In this document: positions 36,248 through 43,550 of the stretch, piece by piece | Position numbering within the stretch: the first letter of the stretch is position 1 | How the letters are laid out: every line of letters begins with the position of its first letter | NCBI RefSeq assembly: GCF_001445575.1 | Contig: NZ_CP013200.1 | Location: 2,728,001-2,792,000, forward strand | DNA: 64,000 nt | Reading direction: 5' to 3' | Origin: Arthrobacter alpinus | GTDB lineage: Bacteria; Actinomycetota; Actinomycetes; Actinomycetales; Micrococcaceae | Notes under the pieces: model-generated | The model's database searches: none | Told to the model about the DNA's origin: nothing | Seen by the model: only the letters and a program-made list of their open reading frames with translations | Made by a program: the position numbers and the translations under genes

Positions 36248-36639
36248 TGTCCGTCCTTTTCGGCTGCTTTTGTCGCCGTGTCAGCGGCGGGGGCCTGCCC
36301 GGCACCTGGGCGGGCGTCTGCGCCGTCGAGCTTCCCATTAACCTGGTCACGGAAGCCGAAGACTTCCCGTGTTCCGGCCAGCTGGATCAGGTTCACGGTC
36401 TTGGCGTCACCGGGCTCAAAACGGACGGCCGTGCCTGCCGGTATGTCCAGACGGCACCCATAGGCGCTTTCACGATCGAATTCCAAGGCATCATTGACTT
36501 CGGCGAAGTGGTAATGCGAGCCGACCTGAATGGGCCGGTCGCCGCGGTTGATGATTTGAAGCGAAATGGCGTCCGTGCCGGCATTACACGTCACTGGCTC
36601 CGAACGCAAAATGTATTCTCCTGGTTTCACGGGAGTCAC
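36244..36639 (-). CDS. ureB: Urease subunit beta
   Basis: 131 residues. Family pattern [51 protein letters not shown] and [13 protein letters not shown]. Structural subunit of the (alpha-beta-gamma)3 urease. The C-terminal tail (about 25 residues, Ala/Asp-rich) extends beyond the usual end. Overlaps ureC by 4 bp. Confidence 0.97.
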   Translation of the reverse strand: MTPVKPGEYILRSEPVTCNAGTDAISLQIINRGDRPIQVGSHYHFAEVNDALEFDRESAYGCRLDIPAGTAVRFEPGDAKTVNLIQLAGTREVFGFRDQVNGKLDGADARPGAGQAPAADTATKAAEKDGQ

Positions 36640-36668
36640 TCCTTTTGGCGCCTCTGGGGGCCTTGGAT

Positions 36669-36971
36669 TTAGCGGATGGGGTTGTGCACGGTGACGAGCT
36701 TGGTGCCATCGGGGAAGGTGGCCTCGACCTGAACATCCTTGATCATGTCCGCCACCCCTTCCATGACGTCGTCACGGGTGAGGATGCTGCTCCCCCAGCT
36801 CATGAGATCGGCAACTGTGCGTCCGTCTCTGGCCCCTTCGATCAGCTCATAGGTGAGGATGGCGACCGATTCTGGATGGTTGAGTTTCAAGTTCCGGGAC
36901 TGCCTGCGACGGGCCAAGTCTGCGGCGACAACGATCATGAGCTTTTCGCTCTCACGGGGCGTCAAATGCAT
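36669..36971 (-). CDS. ureA: Urease subunit gamma
   Basis: 100 residues, exact family size. [59 protein letters not shown] and the ending [15 protein letters not shown] are standard. First gene of the operon; GAGGAGGAATAC precedes the ATG, a strong ribosome site. Separate alpha, beta and gamma genes are the common bacterial arrangement. Confidence 0.97.
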   Translation of the reverse strand: MHLTPRESEKLMIVVAADLARRRQSRNLKLNHPESVAILTYELIEGARDGRTVADLMSWGSSILTRDDVMEGVADMIKDVQVEATFPDGTKLVTVHNPIR

Positions 36972-37059
36972 GTATTCCTCCTCAAGGAACTAACGGATCT
37001 AAGTCTCCACCCGTTATCTGCAACCGGCGAGAGACTACGCCGGGAGGTCCGTGGAATAT

Positions 37060-37072
37060 TGCTAGGTTAGCA
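37060..37072. promoter_or_regulatory. Small inverted repeat upstream of the urease operon
   Basis: TGCTAGGTTAGCA (arms TGCTA/TAGCA) lies about 90 bp upstream of ureA in its 212-bp leader. It is a possible operator or part of the promoter; nitrogen-type regulation is plausible for urease but no known box was recognised. Confidence 0.25.
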
Positions 37073-37183
37073 TGGCCTTTTGCCGGGGCATAACTCCCGT
37101 GATCGTACGGAAATTGGGGTACAGCTAGGGGTTTGCGTCGGCCGCACAGACCGGCCCGCCTAGGCGAGTTACGCCGTCGTACC

Positions 37184-37756
37184 TCAACGGCGAGTTTTAC
37201 GAGCTGCCTGCAACCAGGGCCGCAATAGGCGCGTGCTCAGCGGCAGCATGTAATACGTCATGATCGGCGTCAGGATGCCTACATTCAGCAAGACAGCCAG
37301 TGCCAGCGGCCAGTCGCCGGTCACAGGGCGCAACAGGATATTGGCCAGCAGGCTCATGGGGAAGAACGGAAGGAAGATGCCCACGGCTTGCTTCCACCGG
37401 GGCGGCACCACTGTTTCCGGAACGGTAATAGAAACATCCCCGGGCTGGTCAAACCACCCCTCGATGCCTGTGCGATGCTCGACTCTGGTGATCTCCATGA
37501 GTCCACCACTGCTGTCAATCCACCACTTACGTTCATGTGAGTCATCCCAGGCTCGGAGTGTTTCCGCGTCGGAAAAGCGGTACATGACGTGCCATTCATT
37601 GGAGTTCAGGTTGTTGCGAACCCAGCCCGATCCGAGGTACCCGGGCCACTCTCTGGCAAGCTCTTGTCCGGCCAAGGCCCAAGCAGCGAATTGGCGGTGA
37701 TAGCCGTGCTGGACGGTTCGGGCAATGGACACGGTAACTGGTTGAGAAGAAGGCAC
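37184..37756 (-). CDS. Antibiotic biosynthesis monooxygenase-domain protein with C-terminal membrane segments
   Basis: 190 residues. Residues about 8-100 form an ABM-type dimeric ferredoxin-like domain (H-R-Q-F-A-A-W, WPGYLGSGWVR, EWHVMYRFSDAETLRAWDDSHER). Residues about 120-180 form two membrane helices (AVGIFLPFFPMSLLANILL and LALAVLLNVGILTPIMTYYM). This fusion is a known actinobacterial and proteobacterial arrangement of unknown function. Monocistronic. Confidence 0.85.
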   Translation of the reverse strand: MPSSQPVTVSIARTVQHGYHRQFAAWALAGQELAREWPGYLGSGWVRNNLNSNEWHVMYRFSDAETLRAWDDSHERKWWIDSSGGLMEITRVEHRTGIEGWFDQPGDVSITVPETVVPPRWKQAVGIFLPFFPMSLLANILLRPVTGDWPLALAVLLNVGILTPIMTYYMLPLSTRLLRPWLQAARKTRR

Positions 37757-37891
37757 CGAATTAGTGTAGTGGCATAACGCAAGCCCTATCCACTATGTGG
37801 ACTGAACAGGAAAACCTGGCGGACACGAGGCGTCCTGAAGTGAACGGCACGCCGTAGTGGTGTTCGGGTGAATCAGGTACTTCTGGTGGCC

Positions 37892-37996
37892 CTAGTGGCG
37901 TGGTTTTTCATAGCTGCCATGGGTAGCGATGAGTCCCATGATGACGGTGACAACAACAATGAATCCAATGACAATGGCCAGTCCCCACATATTCAC
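37892..37996 (-). CDS. Small single-span membrane protein (34 aa)
   Basis: A frame too short for usual gene calling. It starts at GTG (37994-37996) with AAGGAG nine bases upstream and encodes MWGLAIVIGFIVVVTVIMGL followed by IATHGSYEKPRH. About 20 uninterrupted hydrophobic residues make one clear transmembrane helix with a basic C-terminal tail. The good ribosome site and ideal helix support a real gene. No family recognised; a longer plus-strand frame over the same bases is its shadow. Confidence 0.55.
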   Translation of the reverse strand: MNMWGLAIVIGFIVVVTVIMGLIATHGSYEKPRH

Positions 37997-38211
37997 GACG
38001 GTCAACTCCTTGAGTTAGGCGGCACGGAGGCCACGCGGCGAACGGCAGACGGAGGAAAATTGTGTTCGCTTACTCCCATCATGCACCCGCAGACTGGATG
38101 GAAACAGGGGCCCGGTAAACATGGCCCAATACCGGAAAGAGCTTTTCATGGCGGTGGGCATGGAGCCCAGCTATCATCGAAAGAAATTCCTTCCAGCAGC
38201 GGAGCATCCCC

Positions 38212-38562
38212 ATGCAGCTCGGCACGTTTTCGGTCAGTCTCGCAGCCAAAGACATCAAAGCCTCAGTGGCGTTTTATGAAATGCCCGGATTCACCCATCA
38301 TGTGGGCGATCTGTCCCAGAATAGGCACGTCATGAAAGACGGGGACGCGGTTATTGGGCTGTTCCAAGGCATGTTTGAGAAGAACTCGCTAACCTTCAAC
38401 CCGGGCTGGAACCAAGACGCTCAGGCTGCTCCCCCGTTCACGGACGTGTGTGAGCTCCAGCAGCAGCTCAAGGAAACCGGGGTGGAATTTCTGGCCGAGG
38501 CAGACCCCGATACCACCGGACCAGCCAGCTTCGTGGTGGTCGGTCCGGACGGAACCCGGTGA
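38212..38562 (+). CDS. VOC (glyoxalase) family protein, C-terminus frameshifted
   Basis: 116 residues. Starts QLGTFSVSLAAKDIKASVAFYE, a VOC beta-alpha-beta unit, and later KETGVEFLAEADPDTTGPASFVVVGPDG. The normal ending of this subfamily is D-G-N-P-x-x-x-D-Q-H. Here GGAACCCGGTGA gives D-G-T-R-stop, while one extra A at 38553-38554 would give D-G-N-P-V-I-V-D-Q-R. So a single-base deletion, real or from assembly, probably removed the last residues. In the restored frame there is no stop before the RibD-like gene begins. Catalytic role unknown. Confidence 0.75.
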   Translation: MQLGTFSVSLAAKDIKASVAFYEMPGFTHHVGDLSQNRHVMKDGDAVIGLFQGMFEKNSLTFNPGWNQDAQAAPPFTDVCELQQQLKETGVEFLAEADPDTTGPASFVVVGPDGTR

Positions 38563-38609
38563 TCGTGGATCAGCGCGTCCAAGCAGCCAGCCCCTCTGGA
38601 AGGACGAAC

Positions 38610-39242
38610 ATGAAACTGACATTGACGCAATTCGTGAGCCTTGACGGCGTATCGCAGGGTCCGGGTTCACCGGATGAGGACACCAGCGGTGGGTTTACCC
38701 GCGGTGGTTGGTTTGTCCCGCACATGGATCAGGACTTTATCGATCAGGCGTCCGCGTGGCTCGAGCTTGCCGACGCCTTGCTGCTGGGCCGCCGCACCTA
38801 CACTGCTTTCGCACGTGACTGGCCGCTCATCACCGATCCGAATGATCCCTTCACGGCACGCATGAACAGCCTGCCCAAATACCTCGCTTCCAACACGCTG
38901 ACACAGGGTTCATGGAATCCCACCACCGTCCTGTCCGGCAACCTCGCCGAATCGCTGAGGCAGCTCAAGTCCACTCCTGGCGGTGAAATTCAAATTCACG
39001 GCAGCTCCACGCTCGCCCAGTCGCTGTTCGAGGCTGGGCTGATCGACGAACTCCGACTCGTGGTGGCACCCGTAGTTGTGGGCAGCGGCCGCCGCCTCTT
39101 CCCCGACGGTTGTGCACCCGCCGGGCTCGAGTTGCTCGAGAGCCGCAGCACTCCTGGTGGCCTGGCGCTGCATAGTTATCGGTTCACGGGGCCTCCCGAC
39201 TATGCCACGTATACGGGCGTGGGGGACGTTCCCTTTTCCTGA
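38610..39242 (+). CDS. Dihydrofolate reductase-like protein (RibD C-terminal domain)
   Basis: 210 residues. Pattern MKLTLTQFVSLDGVSQGPGS, LLGRRTYTAFARDWP, LASNTLTQGSWNPTTVLSGN, GSSTLAQSLFEAGLIDELRL and PVVVGSGRRLFPDG is the YwjB/YyaP-type RibD_C fold that binds NADPH. Substrate unknown, not a true folate enzyme by itself. GGAAGG precedes the ATG. The frame is open upstream into the restored frame of the VOC gene, so a fused ancestor is possible. Confidence 0.9.
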   Translation: MKLTLTQFVSLDGVSQGPGSPDEDTSGGFTRGGWFVPHMDQDFIDQASAWLELADALLLGRRTYTAFARDWPLITDPNDPFTARMNSLPKYLASNTLTQGSWNPTTVLSGNLAESLRQLKSTPGGEIQIHGSSTLAQSLFEAGLIDELRLVVAPVVVGSGRRLFPDGCAPAGLELLESRSTPGGLALHSYRFTGPPDYATYTGVGDVPFS

Positions 39243-39290
39243 ACTACGACGGCGGCACGCACCTTTCGCCTCCCGTGCGAGACTTGGGGC

Positions 39291-39713
39291 ATGGATTTGA
39301 CGGTTTCCCCGGTACTCACCATTCCTGCCAGTGAACTCATCTGGCGGTTTTCACGCTCCTCAGGGCCCGGCGGTCAGCATGTGAATACCTCCGACAGCCG
39401 AGCGGAACTGCTGTGGAACGTAGCCGAATCGTCTGTCCTCACGCAAGAACAACGCGAGCTCTTACTGGAGCGGTTCGGTAAGCGGCTGGTGAATGGTGTC
39501 ATCACCGTGGCGGCGCATGAACAACGCTCGCAGTTGCGCAACCGTGAGATTGCGCTGGGGAAATTGGGTGCGCTCGTGGCTGCGGCACTGGTCCCTGACA
39601 CCGCTCCCCGCAAGAACACCAAGCCCAGCCGGGGATCCAAACGCAGGCATCAGGCGGCTAAGCAGCAGCGTTCTGCAACGAAACAACTCAGGCAGCGCCC
39701 GCACTCGGACTGA
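39291..39713 (+). CDS. arfB: Alternative ribosome-rescue peptidyl-tRNA hydrolase ArfB
   Basis: 140 residues. The release-factor-like domain holds the catalytic GGQ in RSSGPGGQHVNTSDS (about residues 25-39), and the C-terminal tail is basic (KRRHQAAKQQRSATKQLRQR), which inserts into the mRNA channel. ArfB (YaeJ) frees stalled ribosomes that lack a stop codon. The spacing and length match the family. Confidence 0.95.
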   Translation: MDLTVSPVLTIPASELIWRFSRSSGPGGQHVNTSDSRAELLWNVAESSVLTQEQRELLLERFGKRLVNGVITVAAHEQRSQLRNREIALGKLGALVAAALVPDTAPRKNTKPSRGSKRRHQAAKQQRSATKQLRQRPHSD

Positions 39714-39731
39714 CGCCGCTAGGGTTGAGCC

Positions 39732-40481
39732 ATGACACGGACAGTGGCGGTGCTTCTGGCAGCAGGCGCCGGGACGCGGTTGGGGCTTGGGCCCAAAGCG
39801 CTGCTAACTTTTCGCGGAACCACTCTTGTTGCCCATGCCGCAACGGAACTGCTGCGCGGTGGCTGCTCCGAGGTGATCGTGGTGGTTGGTGCTGGCGCCG
39901 CGCAGGTCAGGGCCACTCCCCTGCCCCCAGGCTGCCGGATTGTTGAGAACCCCCGGTGGGAAGAAGGCATGGGTACCTCTTTCGCCGCTGGGATTGCTGC
40001 GGCCACTGACGGTGTTGATTACGGCGTTGGTGAAGGCGACGGTGCTGGCTGCGTGCTCGTGGCGCTGGTGGACCAGCCAGGCATGAGCTTTGGGCTCATT
40101 GAGATTCTGCTCGCTCTGCACAAGCCCGGGCGAATCACTGCGGCCGGGTACCGCTCCCCTTACGGCGTGGAGACTGCCAGAGTGGAGAACGCCGGAGTGG
40201 AGACTGCCGGAGTGGACGGCACCGCGAACGTGGGCCCGGCGGGCATCACCCGTGCAGGCGCCTACGTTGCAGCCACCGTGGGCCCGGGCAAGTTGCGGCG
40301 CGGGAATCCAGTGGCGTTCTCCGCCAACCATGCCCGGGCGGCAGCTGCTCTTGCCGCGGGTGATTCCGGTGCCCGTACCTACCTCGCCGCCCATCCCGAG
40401 CTCGTTGACCTCGTCGATTTCAGCCCGTACACCGACGGTGCCGACATCGATACCCCAGCGGACCTCCACTTCTTGGAGTAA
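39732..40481 (+). CDS. MocA-like molybdenum cofactor nucleotidyltransferase
   Basis: 249 residues. N-terminal nucleotidyltransferase signature VAVLLAAGAGTRLGLGPKAL, then VVVGAGAAQVRA, NPRWEEGMGTSFAAGI and VLVALVDQPGMS, as in MocA/MobA-like enzymes that attach CMP to molybdopterin. The end GADIDTPADL is also typical. An odd insert of five-residue repeats (VETAR, VENAG, VETAG) interrupts the region after AAGYRSPYG. The Mo-hydroxylase (cox) operon 5 kb downstream would need such a cofactor. Confidence 0.85.
   Translation: MTRTVAVLLAAGAGTRLGLGPKALLTFRGTTLVAHAATELLRGGCSEVIVVVGAGAAQVRATPLPPGCRIVENPRWEEGMGTSFAAGIAAATDGVDYGVGEGDGAGCVLVALVDQPGMSFGLIEILLALHKPGRITAAGYRSPYGVETARVENAGVETAGVDGTANVGPAGITRAGAYVAATVGPGKLRRGNPVAFSANHARAAAALAAGDSGARTYLAAHPELVDLVDFSPYTDGADIDTPADLHFLE
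40167..40211. repeat. Three tandem 15-bp repeats inside the MocA-like gene
   Basis: Copies GTGGAGACTGCCAGA, GTGGAGAACGCCGGA, GTGGAGACTGCCGGA, followed by GTGGACGGC. In frame, they add five residues each. Confidence 0.85.
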
Positions 40482-40617
40482 CCGGTGCCAGACTGACCAT
40501 GGCTCACCAAGTCCACGGCTCAGGGGCTGCAGGGCCCATGTGTGTCATCGAAGATGTGACATCCAAGACGTGACCCGGCCGCTGGGAATACCGCCCCAAC
40601 TCTCTAGGTTGTGCCAG

Positions 40618-41718
40618 ATGTTGTCCATCAACCGAACTCTGGAGATGTCCTTGAACTTGTTTTCCCCCGTAACACTAGGCAGCTTAGAACTTCCCAACCG
40701 CGTGGTTATGGCCCCGCTCACGCGCTCCCGATCCGGTGTGGATGGCGTGCCCGGGGACCTGGTGGTTGAGTACTACCGCCAGCGCGCGTCGATGGGGCTG
40801 TTGACCAGCGAGGGTGTTTACCCCAGCTTTGCCGGCCAGGCATTTGTGCGTCAGCCGGGTCTAGTCACCGATGAGCAGATTGCTGGCTGGAAGCGAGTCA
40901 CCGACGCCGTGCACGCAGACGGCGGGCGCATCATCGCCCAGGTCATGCACTCGGGCCGCGTTACCCACCAAGGCACCAACGGCGGACGCCAAGTAGTGGC
41001 CCCGAGCGCCATCGCAATCGACGGCGTGACCCGCACCTATGAGGGCAAGGCCCCTTACCCGGTCCCCCACGCATTAGAGGAAGGCGAACTGGCTGGCATT
41101 ATCGGCGAATTCGTCCAGGGTTCCATTAATGCCATTGCTGCCGGATTCGACGGCGTGGAACTCCACGGAGCCAACGGGTACCTGCTTCACGAATTCCTGT
41201 CCCCTGCATCAAACCAGCGCACTGACGAATACGGCGGCAGCCCCGCGAAACGTGCACGTTTTGTCATCGAAACCGTGCAGGCCGTGGCCCAGGCAGTTGG
41301 CGCCGATAAGACGTGGCTGCGCATTTCACCCGAGCACAACATCCAGGGGGCACTGGAAACGGATGCAGCCGAAACATTAGCCACCTATTCGGCGTTGGTA
41401 GATGGCATCTCCACGCTGGGCATGGCTGGACTGAGCATTTTGCACAAGGATCCTTCGGGAAACCTAGTACAGACACTGCGTACCCGTTTTGGTGGACCCG
41501 TGCTGTTGAACACCGGATTTGAGTCTGTCACCACGCTCGCCGATGCACAGTCCCTGACCGAGTGGGCAGACGCCGTAGTTGTGGGCCGCCCTGCCATTGC
41601 CAACCCGGATCTGGTCCGCCGCTGGGCCGAGAACCTGCCCCTCAACGAACCAGACTTCGCCACGTTCTACACCGAAGGCGCGGCCGGATACACCGACTAC
41701 CCGTTCTGGGCGAACTAG
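40618..41718 (+). CDS. Old Yellow Enzyme family NADH:flavin oxidoreductase (ene-reductase)
   Basis: About 366 residues. FMN barrel with VTLGSLELPNRVVMAPLTRSR at the start, AQVMHSGRVTHQG, AIAAGFDGVELHGANGYLLHEFLSP, NQRTDEYGGSPAKRARF and the phosphate-binding end LLNTGFESV...VVVGRPAIANPDLV. The active-site His/Asn pair is HGAN. It reduces activated C=C bonds using NAD(P)H. Start uncertain: ATG at 40618 or 40645 (the latter begins the usual family N-terminus but has GGAG directly abutting it). A long palindrome follows the stop. Confidence 0.93.
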   Translation: MLSINRTLEMSLNLFSPVTLGSLELPNRVVMAPLTRSRSGVDGVPGDLVVEYYRQRASMGLLTSEGVYPSFAGQAFVRQPGLVTDEQIAGWKRVTDAVHADGGRIIAQVMHSGRVTHQGTNGGRQVVAPSAIAIDGVTRTYEGKAPYPVPHALEEGELAGIIGEFVQGSINAIAAGFDGVELHGANGYLLHEFLSPASNQRTDEYGGSPAKRARFVIETVQAVAQAVGADKTWLRISPEHNIQGALETDAAETLATYSALVDGISTLGMAGLSILHKDPSGNLVQTLRTRFGGPVLLNTGFESVTTLADAQSLTEWADAVVVGRPAIANPDLVRRWAENLPLNEPDFATFYTEGAAGYTDYPFWAN

Positions 41719-41784
41719 CCGCCCACTAGCCCGCGGCTGCCCCACTGGCGCCCAAGGCACCAGCGCTGAGGCACCGCATAGCAG

Positions 41785-41820
41785 TCGAAGGTCGGCACCC
41801 GCCCGGGTGCCGACCTTCGA
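41785..41820 (+). terminator. Perfect 17-bp palindromic hairpin
   Basis: TCGAAGGTCGGCACCCG, two-base loop CC, then the exact complement. It lies 66 bp past the ene-reductase stop and 37 bp before the retron RNA region. Probably the terminator of the upstream gene, without a U tract. Confidence 0.65.
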
Positions 41821-41857
41821 GCGCATTGTGGGAACCGTCGTTTAGCATGGGAGACAT

Positions 41858-42023
41858 GCGATGGTTTCTTTGATGAGGCGGGAAGCGTCCTTTGGCGCGC
41901 GTCCCTCTCCGGGGCTACCCCGGGGTATGCAGTATTGCCTGATCCATGCACCGCGGGTGCGTCACTGCGCTCCGCGCAGCAGCGCACCCGCACAGACAGC
42001 CGAGTCATCAAAGAAGCCATCGC
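41858..42023 (+). ncRNA. Candidate retron msr-msd RNA
   Basis: The two ends pair over 19 consecutive positions: 41858-41876 (GCGATGGTTTCTTTGATGA) with 42005-42023 (TCATCAAAGAAGCCATCGC), 18 Watson-Crick pairs and one G-U, matching the a1/a2 repeats that bound every retron RNA. Inside, the 5' half has two short hairpins (41885-41898 with UUU loop, 41909-41923 CCGGGG-CUA-CCCCGG), msr-like. The 3' half has one long hairpin (41953-41991: 9-bp stem GCGGGTGCG/CGCACCCGC, internal loop, 6-bp stem CTGCGC/GCGCAG), msd-like. Total 166 nt, ending 51 nt before the reverse transcriptase start. The branching guanosine was not resolved; AGC at 41884-41886 is one candidate. Confidence 0.8.
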
Positions 42024-42027
42024 AGCC

Positions 42028-42078
42028 ATGACCACCGGCCCAGCGTCCGAGCCTCCCCTGCCCGTGGGGCCAGCGTGA
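42028..42078 (+). other. Possible 16-codon leader ORF before the reverse transcriptase
   Basis: ATG at 42028, right after the a2 repeat, opens a frame MTTGPASEPPLPVGPA whose TGA overlaps the reverse transcriptase GTG as GTGA. This would allow translational coupling. It has no clear ribosome site of its own and may be accidental. Confidence 0.3.
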
Positions 42079-43451
42079 ATCCTGCGGTGACCCGAGCCGC
42101 GGCCACCCTTAAACGCACTCCACGCCCGTCAAGCTCTGCGATCGCGCAAACCCTGGCGCAGGCCTTCTTGGCTTCCCCTCAGTGGACCAAGGCGGAACTC
42201 GTAGCTGCCGGTGCCCATGCTCTGGGAGCACGACGGCGTTGGCTGGGACCGCTGGCTGCCCAAGTTGTGCGCGGGTACCCACGCCCGCCGCTGGATGCTC
42301 CACGCGAACTGGGCGCCATGATCGGCAGCTGTGACCCCTTTATAGAGGCAACAGCCAAAGCCCTCCAGCAACGCAAGCCCATCCTGATCGCCAACTATGT
42401 CTTGGCCCCGTCGGTGGCCCGGGAAAATAGGCACGCGGGCGTCCCCCAGATCGGCACGCTGGGCGAGCTGGCCGAAAGGCTGAAGCTGAGCGGCGGAGAA
42501 CTGGAATGGTTCGCAGATCCCAAACACTGGAATCGAACGGCTGCCCGCAAACTCCAGCATTACCGCTATGAGTGGCGTACGCGTCCGGGCAGGCTGCCTC
42601 GGCTGCTGGAGATACCGGCACCTAGGCTGCGTGCCCTCCAACGAACCGTGCTGCGGGAGCTGCTCTACCCACTTGAGCTCCATGACGCCGCGCACGGATT
42701 TGTACCGGGCCGCAGTGCCGTCACAGGAGCTGCGCACCATATGGGTCGGGACGTGGTGTTGAACCTGGATTTAGTGACCTTCTTTGCCAAGGTAACTGCC
42801 GGACGGGTGTACGGCACGCTGCGGCAGGCCGGCTACACCGAAGCCGTTTCCCACCGTCTGGTTGGCATCGCCACCCATGTGGTTCCGCCCCGGGTGCTCG
42901 CCCAAATGCCTTCCGGTGGGGACGCGACCCAGCGGTTCGCGCTGCGCCAATCACTCTCCGTGCCGCATCTTCCGCAGGGCGCGCCCACCTCGCCGACACT
43001 GGCGAATCTCTCGCTGCGCCGGCTCGATTCGCGCCTTGCGGGCCTGGCGGAGAAGTTCGACGGCGGCTACACCAGATACGCCGACGACCTCGCATTTAGC
43101 GGTGGCCAGGACTTGGCACAGCATGCTGATGCGTTCTTGCGTGCGGCCACCTTGATCATCGAAGACCAAGAGCACAGCGTAAACCAACAAAAGACTCGAG
43201 TGCGCCGGTCTGGGGTCCGGCAAATGGTGACCTCGGTGGTGGTCAATGAACGCACCAATGTTCCCCGCCCGGACTTTGATCGGCTCAAGGCCATCATCCA
43301 CAATTGCCGCATGCATGGACCCCAGTCGCAAAACCGGGAAGCTCGCAGCGATTTCCGTGCGCATTTGCTGGGCCGTATTTCTTGGGTTGCAGTGCTCAAT
43401 CCTGCCCGCGGCGCCAAACTCCTCCAGGATTTCCACCGCATCCAATGGTGA
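42075..43451 (+). CDS. Retron-type reverse transcriptase
   Basis: 458 residues from GTG 42075. An N-terminal extension (about 1-125) precedes the RT fold. Motifs: LGELAERLKLSGGELEWFAD (RT0-like), RLRALQRTVLRELL, HGFVPGRS (205-213 region), catalytic D232 in LNLDLVTFF, LPQGAPTSP (299-307), catalytic YADD (335-338), VNQQKTRV. Retron-specific region X (NAxxH) appears as G218-A-A-H-H222, and region Y (VTG) as VTS at 385-387, both with one substitution. It would copy part of the adjacent RNA into msDNA. The longer frame to 41946 runs through the RNA and is unlikely. GGGG about 7 nt upstream is the only ribosome signal. Retrons are anti-phage systems; no separate effector is seen. Confidence 0.9.
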   Translation: MNPAVTRAAATLKRTPRPSSSAIAQTLAQAFLASPQWTKAELVAAGAHALGARRRWLGPLAAQVVRGYPRPPLDAPRELGAMIGSCDPFIEATAKALQQRKPILIANYVLAPSVARENRHAGVPQIGTLGELAERLKLSGGELEWFADPKHWNRTAARKLQHYRYEWRTRPGRLPRLLEIPAPRLRALQRTVLRELLYPLELHDAAHGFVPGRSAVTGAAHHMGRDVVLNLDLVTFFAKVTAGRVYGTLRQAGYTEAVSHRLVGIATHVVPPRVLAQMPSGGDATQRFALRQSLSVPHLPQGAPTSPTLANLSLRRLDSRLAGLAEKFDGGYTRYADDLAFSGGQDLAQHADAFLRAATLIIEDQEHSVNQQKTRVRRSGVRQMVTSVVVNERTNVPRPDFDRLKAIIHNCRMHGPQSQNREARSDFRAHLLGRISWVAVLNPARGAKLLQDFHRIQW

Positions 43452-43472
43452 CGGCACCCTGACTGCCACCAT

Positions 43473-43487
43473 CTGAGGCGTCCTCAG
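43473..43487. terminator. Short hairpin after the reverse transcriptase gene
   Basis: CTGAGG-CGT-CCTCAG between the convergent reverse transcriptase and TetR genes; no U tract. Weak candidate. Confidence 0.35.
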
Positions 43488-43550
43488 CGGGCTTCAGGCC
43501 TTACCGACCCAGCCCGGGCTTGGAACTAGACGCGCCTCAGGCCGGCAGCC

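Noticed and set aside
37868..38335. Plus-strand frame of 155 codons starting MNQVLLVALVAWFFIAAMG
   Set aside because: The start region is the complement of the small membrane gene, which has the better ribosome site, and the end is a shadow of the VOC gene.
41946..42074. N-terminal 43 codons of the longest reverse transcriptase frame
   Set aside because: They run through the msd hairpin and a2 repeat and are low-complexity His/Arg/Ser sequence; the GTG at 42075 is preferred.
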